Shown here: positions 55,270 through 64,000 of the stretch, one piece after another
How positions within the stretch are numbered: position 1 is the stretch's first letter
How the letters are laid out: each line of letters starts with the position of its first letter
NCBI RefSeq assembly: GCF_023150235.1
Contig: NZ_JAKLLH010000009.1
Span: 1 to 64,000 of the forward strand
Direction: 5' to 3'
DNA from: Azonexus sp.
Lineage (GTDB): Bacteria > Pseudomonadota > Gammaproteobacteria > Burkholderiales > Rhodocyclaceae
DNA: 64,000 nucleotides
Position numbers and translations under genes: made by a program
Notes under the pieces: generated by a model
Seen by the model: the letters and a program-made list of their open reading frames with translations, nothing else
What the model was told of the DNA's origin: nothing
Databases searched by the model: none

Positions 55270-56919
55270 TCAGCGTCCTTGCAGGGCATCGAGCCGCTGC
55301 ATCAGTTCGGCAAAGCGCGGTTCTGCAGGGGCCAGCTGGTTGGCAGCCAGCAGGTTTTTCTTGGCTTCGCGCAGCAGGGCGGCCTGCAGGCCGTCGTGCT
55401 CCATGTAACTCAGCATCACGTGGGCGGAGTTGAGCAGCAGGCGCACATTGCGCGGCATGCGCTCGAGAGCCGCCCGCATCTTGTCGATGGCCTCGGGATA
55501 ATTGCCGCCACGGGCCAGCAGGATGCCGGTATTCATCAGCTCGCCTGCTTCCTTGCGCGAACTCTCGACCAGGTTGCTGCCCTCCTCGGCCAGCCCGGCT
55601 TTGCGAAATATGGCCTGGACTGCGTCGACCGTGTGCGTATCGTCCGGATTGTTCATCACCTCGGCACGCAGCAGCGCCAGGCCCTTGTCGCGGTTGCCCG
55701 CCACCAGCAACAACTCGGCCATCTCGCGGCTGGCCTGTGGATCGGGGCGCACCGAGCTGCGGTCGAGCATGCCCGCCAGTTCGCGGGCCGCCTCCGCTGC
55801 CTGGCGCGCAAGGCCGTTCTGGTGATAAACGTAACCTTCGACCGACTTGCTGCGCAGACGCGCCTCGTCGTTATCGAACAGCTTGTCCATCTGGTGCAGC
55901 ACATTCAGCGCTTCCTGCGGGTCGGCCTTGGCGCCGACGGTACGGGCCAGGCCGAGATAGGCATCCGGCGTCTTGCGCGCCGAGTGCTCGGCCAGCTTCA
56001 GCGTTTTGCGGAAAGCCTTTTCGGCGCGGTCGAGTTTCCCGGTCTTGAGGGCCAATTCGCCAATGGCGCGCTGGCGGCTGTGTGAATTGGGTGAAAGCGC
56101 AACAGCCCGGTCGAGGATGGTTTCGGCCTTTTCGTTTTCGCCCAGCGCCTGGTAGCTCTCCGCCAGGCTGTCGTAGGCATCGAGAAAGCTGCGGTTTTGC
56201 TCGATCAGTTGCTCCAGCAGCTGGCAGGCGGCGTCGTGGCGGCTGGCTTGCTGATGGATGCGCGCCAGGCCGAGTTGTGCCCAGGGAACATCGCGGGCGG
56301 CGAGAATTTTTTCGTAGGTCTGGCGGGCTTTGTCCGATTGTCCGGACTGCATCTGCAAGTCGCACTTGATGCGCAGCAGTTCGATCGCGTTGGCCTTGTC
56401 CACGGCGGCGCGTTCTTCACAGAGGCGAATCGCCTTCAGGTAGTCGCGCGAGGAAATCGCCCGGTCGATGTCGACAAAGGCTTCCTTCTTGGCCTTGATC
56501 CTGGCGATGCGGGCGGTGAGCACGGCTTCGGTGACCGGTTTGATCAGATAGGCGTCGGGCTGGACTTCAACCGTGCCCATCACCGTATCGACGGTTTTTT
56601 CGGCGGTCACCATGATCCAGCAGCAACTGGGGCCGATCAGGTTCTTGAACTTGGCTTCTTCCAGCACCTGCATGCCATTCTGGCCGGCGCCGAGGTTGAA
56701 GTCGCAAAGCACGATATCGTAGCGGCGCTTGGCCAGTTGCTGGATGGCCTCCGGCCCGTTCGATGCCGTATCGATCGATTTTGGATGGGCGCCACAGTTG
56801 CGCAACACGCTGCTGAGCATGCCGCGCATGCCGAGGAAGTCGTCGATGACGAGAAAAGTGCTTTTGGCAATCAGTTGCGTATCGACATCGCCGCCGCCGA
56901 AAGTCGTGGCGGCGATCAT
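55270..56919 (-). CDS. Response regulator with TPR domain, copy B
   Basis: 549 residues, a paralog of the gene ending at 53580: receiver with D26/D27, D73 (LCDFNLGAGQNG) and K127, same spacing, then TPRs (AQLGLARIHQQASRHDAA, RAIGELALKTGKLDRAEKAF). Tandem duplication followed by divergence is the simplest reading. The start at ATG 56919 overlaps the stop of the histidine-kinase gene, so the kinase and this regulator are translationally coupled. Confidence 0.85.
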   Translation of the reverse strand: MIAATTFGGGDVDTQLIAKSTFLVIDDFLGMRGMLSSVLRNCGAHPKSIDTASNGPEAIQQLAKRRYDIVLCDFNLGAGQNGMQVLEEAKFKNLIGPSCCWIMVTAEKTVDTVMGTVEVQPDAYLIKPVTEAVLTARIARIKAKKEAFVDIDRAISSRDYLKAIRLCEERAAVDKANAIELLRIKCDLQMQSGQSDKARQTYEKILAARDVPWAQLGLARIHQQASRHDAACQLLEQLIEQNRSFLDAYDSLAESYQALGENEKAETILDRAVALSPNSHSRQRAIGELALKTGKLDRAEKAFRKTLKLAEHSARKTPDAYLGLARTVGAKADPQEALNVLHQMDKLFDNDEARLRSKSVEGYVYHQNGLARQAAEAARELAGMLDRSSVRPDPQASREMAELLLVAGNRDKGLALLRAEVMNNPDDTHTVDAVQAIFRKAGLAEEGSNLVESSRKEAGELMNTGILLARGGNYPEAIDKMRAALERMPRNVRLLLNSAHVMLSYMEHDGLQAALLREAKKNLLAANQLAPAEPRFAELMQRLDALQGR

Positions 56920-57605
56920 GGCAACCTCAGAATGAAACAGCCGCCGCCGAGTTTGCCGCCATTCTCCAGGCGAATGCTGCCCCGCTCCTTGCGGTTGCAG
57001 TGCATCTGCGCGACGACCGCCGCAAAATACAGACCCAGGCCGGTGCTGCCGGTGCTGAAATTGATTCCGCGCATGGCCGCAATGCCGTCGTCAACCATGT
57101 GTTGCGGAAAGCCGCGACCGTTATCCTCGATACGGATCTCGAGGGCATCGTCCACCGGCGCAATCTGCAGATGCAGGGCATCCCGGGTGTATTGCACGGC
57201 ATTGTTCATCGCATGCACGACAATGCCATTGACCAGATCGGCGTCGAATTCCCAATAACAGTCGCTGTCGATCTCGACTTCCAGCGCGATCTGGCGCGAG
57301 GTGAGCAGAGGGGTGACGTGTGATACCGCCGAGCGGGCGAATTCCGCGATTTCCTGGGTTTCCGGGTTGAACGGGTAGAGGTCGTGACCGAATTTATAAA
57401 GCGTCAGCAGCTGGATCAGGTTGCCGTTGATGCGCTGGGTTTCGTAGAGCATCTGCGACATTTCGCGGTATTCGCCACATTCGTCGGGCGGAGCCTTGAG
57501 CAGAAGCCGCCTTATGGTGTCCTGCAGCACGCTGATCGAATTCTTCATGTCGTGCACTGAGGAAGCGAGGAAAAGCGAGGCGTCGGGCTTGGGCAGGTGG
57601 CTCAT
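56916..57605 (-). CDS. Minimal sensor histidine kinase
   Basis: 229 residues, cytoplasmic, without membrane or sensor domains. H-box-like VHDMKNSISVLQ (H18), then an ATPase domain: N box AMNNAVQYT (N134/N135), G1 DNGRGF (161-166) and G2 GSTGLGLYF (186-194). Full kinase function is inferred; it probably phosphorylates the two receiver-TPR proteins encoded downstream in the same operon. ATG 57605. Confidence 0.85.
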   Translation of the reverse strand: MSHLPKPDASLFLASSVHDMKNSISVLQDTIRRLLLKAPPDECGEYREMSQMLYETQRINGNLIQLLTLYKFGHDLYPFNPETQEIAEFARSAVSHVTPLLTSRQIALEVEIDSDCYWEFDADLVNGIVVHAMNNAVQYTRDALHLQIAPVDDALEIRIEDNGRGFPQHMVDDGIAAMRGINFSTGSTGLGLYFAAVVAQMHCNRKERGSIRLENGGKLGGGCFILRLP

Positions 57606-57678
57606 GAAAGGCGGGCAGGGATCCTTGGTCAGCCCGCAATTCTAGGCAAATTTGCCATAAATGACAAAAAGACTTAAT

Positions 57679-59187
57679 TTATCTGAATGGCGTAGTCGAT
57701 TTGCGTATGCATAAAGAGTTGAGGCTGCGGCGTGCCGCCAGTAGTAGCTCGCCGGCGGTCAGTCCGATCGGGCCGTGACCTTCGGCCACCAGCAGGTCGG
57801 CGGCGGCGCCGTGCAGATGGACTCCGGCAAGTGCCGCCTCCCGTACTCGCCAGCCTTGCGCCAGTAGCGCTGCGATCAGGCCACCGAGAACGTCGCCGGA
57901 GCCGGCGGTGGCCAGTCCGGGATTGCCGGTGGAATTGATCCACCAACGGCCGTCGACCGTGGTGATCACGCTTCCGCAGCCCTTGAGGACGGCGGTGCAG
58001 GCATAGCGGCGAACCAGCTCGCTGGCTGCGGCGATCCGGTCGTCCTGGATGTCGCGGATGCTGCATTCGAGCAGGCGCGCGGCTTCCGCCGGGTGCGGCG
58101 TGATGATCGCTGGCGCGATGCGATGGTGGAGACAGGCTTCGAGACACCCGTTAGCGGCCAGCAGGTTGAGGGCATCGGCATCGAGCACCAGCGGCAGTGG
58201 GGATTTCAGCGCCTCTTCGAGGAGCCTGACGGCATCGGCGGAAGTCCCCATGCCGGGGCCGCAGGCCAGGGCTTGCAGGTCGGCCTGCCAGAGATGTTCG
58301 GGACGGCGCAACATCAATTCGGGCTGGACTGGGTCGACGGTTGGTGCCTCCGGGTCGAGCAGGCCGGCATAGACGCGACCGGCGCCCAGGTGCAGCGCGG
58401 CGCGGGCAGTGAGCAGGGCGGCACCGACCATCGCCTTGCCGCCGCCGAGTACGCCGACGCTGCCGAAACTGCCCTTGTGAGTATTGGCCCGGCGCGGCTG
58501 CAGGTATTCGGCAAAATCATCCCGGCTGACCAGGTGACCATCGGCGGGAATGGTGGCGAGGGCGGGCAGATCCAGGTCGGCAATGCGGATTTCACCGCAA
58601 TGATCCGGACCGTCGGCGGTCCAGAGTCCGGGTTTGCCGGCAATGAAACTGAGCGTATGGCTGGCCCGGATGGCGATGCCGGGGGTGGCTCCGGTATCGG
58701 TGTTGAGTCCGCTTGGGCAATCCAGAGCCAGGAGCGGGCAGGAGAGGGCGCTGGCCAGCCGGTTGGCGCGGGCGATCAGGTCCGCCAGATGAGCTTCGGG
58801 CGCCCGGTTGAGGCCGATCCCGAGCAGGCCGTCGACGATCAAGGCCCAGCGGCGCTCGGGAATGGCGTTTTCCAGGCGCCCGCCCGCAGCCAGGAAACGG
58901 GCATGGGCCGCGGCGGCGTCTGCTGGCCGTCCGGTCGAGGTCTCACTGGCGACAAGGCAGGTCTCGACACCCTCCGCCGCCAACAGGCGGGCGGCAACCA
59001 GCGCATCGCCACCGTTATTGCCCGGTCCGGCCAGCAACAAGACCGGGCCTTTGCTACCGGCAAGCAGTTCCATGCACTGCCGGGCACTGGCGGCGCCGGC
59101 GCGCTCCATCAGCGGCAAATCGACAAAGTGCGATTCGATCCGGCGCAGGCTGGCGGCAAGTCGCAGTGGCGGTGCGGAGGCTGACAT
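57679..59187 (-). CDS. nnr: Bifunctional NAD(P)HX epimerase/dehydratase
   Basis: 502 residues repairing hydrated NAD(P)H. N-terminal YjeF_N epimerase domain (about 1-210: LAGPGNNGGDALVAARLL, DCPSGLNTDTG) and C-terminal carbohydrate-kinase-like dehydratase domain (about 225-490: KGSFGSVGVLGGGKAMVGAA, ACGPGMGTS, DADALNLLA, TPHPAEAARLL, GSGDVLGGLIAALLAQG). Start at ATG 59187; the longer frame to 59298 has no homologous content. Confidence 0.93.
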   Translation of the reverse strand: MSASAPPLRLAASLRRIESHFVDLPLMERAGAASARQCMELLAGSKGPVLLLAGPGNNGGDALVAARLLAAEGVETCLVASETSTGRPADAAAAHARFLAAGGRLENAIPERRWALIVDGLLGIGLNRAPEAHLADLIARANRLASALSCPLLALDCPSGLNTDTGATPGIAIRASHTLSFIAGKPGLWTADGPDHCGEIRIADLDLPALATIPADGHLVSRDDFAEYLQPRRANTHKGSFGSVGVLGGGKAMVGAALLTARAALHLGAGRVYAGLLDPEAPTVDPVQPELMLRRPEHLWQADLQALACGPGMGTSADAVRLLEEALKSPLPLVLDADALNLLAANGCLEACLHHRIAPAIITPHPAEAARLLECSIRDIQDDRIAAASELVRRYACTAVLKGCGSVITTVDGRWWINSTGNPGLATAGSGDVLGGLIAALLAQGWRVREAALAGVHLHGAAADLLVAEGHGPIGLTAGELLLAARRSLNSLCIRKSTTPFR

Positions 59188-59367
59188 GGGCGGGCAAGAA
59201 GAACAATCAGGAAGGGAAAAGCCGTGGCGATGCAGACGACAGCGATTTGGCGCAACTTTCCGATGTTTCTGACGGGTATCTGGCGAGCCTTGCGGCAAGC
59301 GCCGGGCAGGATGGGGGAGAACCCGGGCTGTTCGGCGCCATCGGTGTGCGAAATGCGGATTGCGGAA

Positions 59368-62854
<3,487 letters not shown>

Positions 62855-62890
62855 AAGTCATTTATTCAAGTAGTTCTTTCAACCTTTTGA

Positions 62891-64000
<1,110 letters not shown>

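Overview
This window is GC-rich chromosomal DNA of a betaproteobacterium, most likely a member of the Rhodocyclales (Dechloromonas/Azonexus-like). The inference rests on conserved gene blocks (yceD-rpmF-plsX-fabH-fabD-fabG-acpP-fabF, lepA-lepB-DUF4845-rnc-era-recO-pdxJ-acpS-nagZ, pyrG-kdsA-eno) together with DUF3567 and DUF3460 proteins. No database search was possible, so the genus is inference.

Layout. 1-11.3 kb: DUF1684 and DUF4395 proteins, a class V aminotransferase divergent from glutamate dehydrogenase, small DUF proteins, methyltransferases, the U32-family rRNA hydroxylation protein RlhA, a cyclic-nucleotide-binding protein, an AI-2E family permease and slyX with an overlapping small membrane-protein gene. 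11.4 kb: tRNA-Asn with a consensus promoter. 11.59-18.12 kb: an accessory island bounded by about 47-bp inverted repeats. It holds a zinc-finger DDE-type transposase-like gene, an unrecognised companion gene, and a tight three-gene operon of predicted nucleases (NERD, DUF4268/PD-(D/E)XK-like, CoiA-like DUF6035). 18.1-29.8 kb: aspC/tyrB-type aminotransferase, uvrB, low-molecular-weight phosphatase, rne, rluC, a HAD phosphatase, a Rieske protein, sppA, an RsmI-like methyltransferase and maf. 29.9-36.0 kb: fatty-acid synthesis operon. 36-41 kb: ygfX-like, nadB, then rpoE-rseC-mucD. 41-48.6 kb: the lepA to nagZ run.

48.6-52.6 kb is a second unusual region. It has a 44-bp perfect palindrome, a VapBC/FitAB-type toxin-antitoxin pair, a cluster of four hairpins, a DUF5610 gene and an orphan ParB-like gene. 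These are followed by about 0.8 kb of non-coding DNA built from two copies of a 408-bp-period module. Each module has an inverted pair of DnaA-box-like 9-mers and the palindrome ACGGTCGACCGT. 52.6-64 kb: nadC, two tandem response-regulator/TPR paralogs with a minimal histidine kinase, the NAD(P)HX repair enzyme, a CnoX-like thioredoxin, then pyrG, kdsA and the first 365 codons of eno, cut by the window edge.

The two places most likely to hold something undescribed are the inverted-repeat-bounded nuclease island (11.6-18.1 kb) and the ParB/DnaA-box duplicated module (48.7-52.5 kb).
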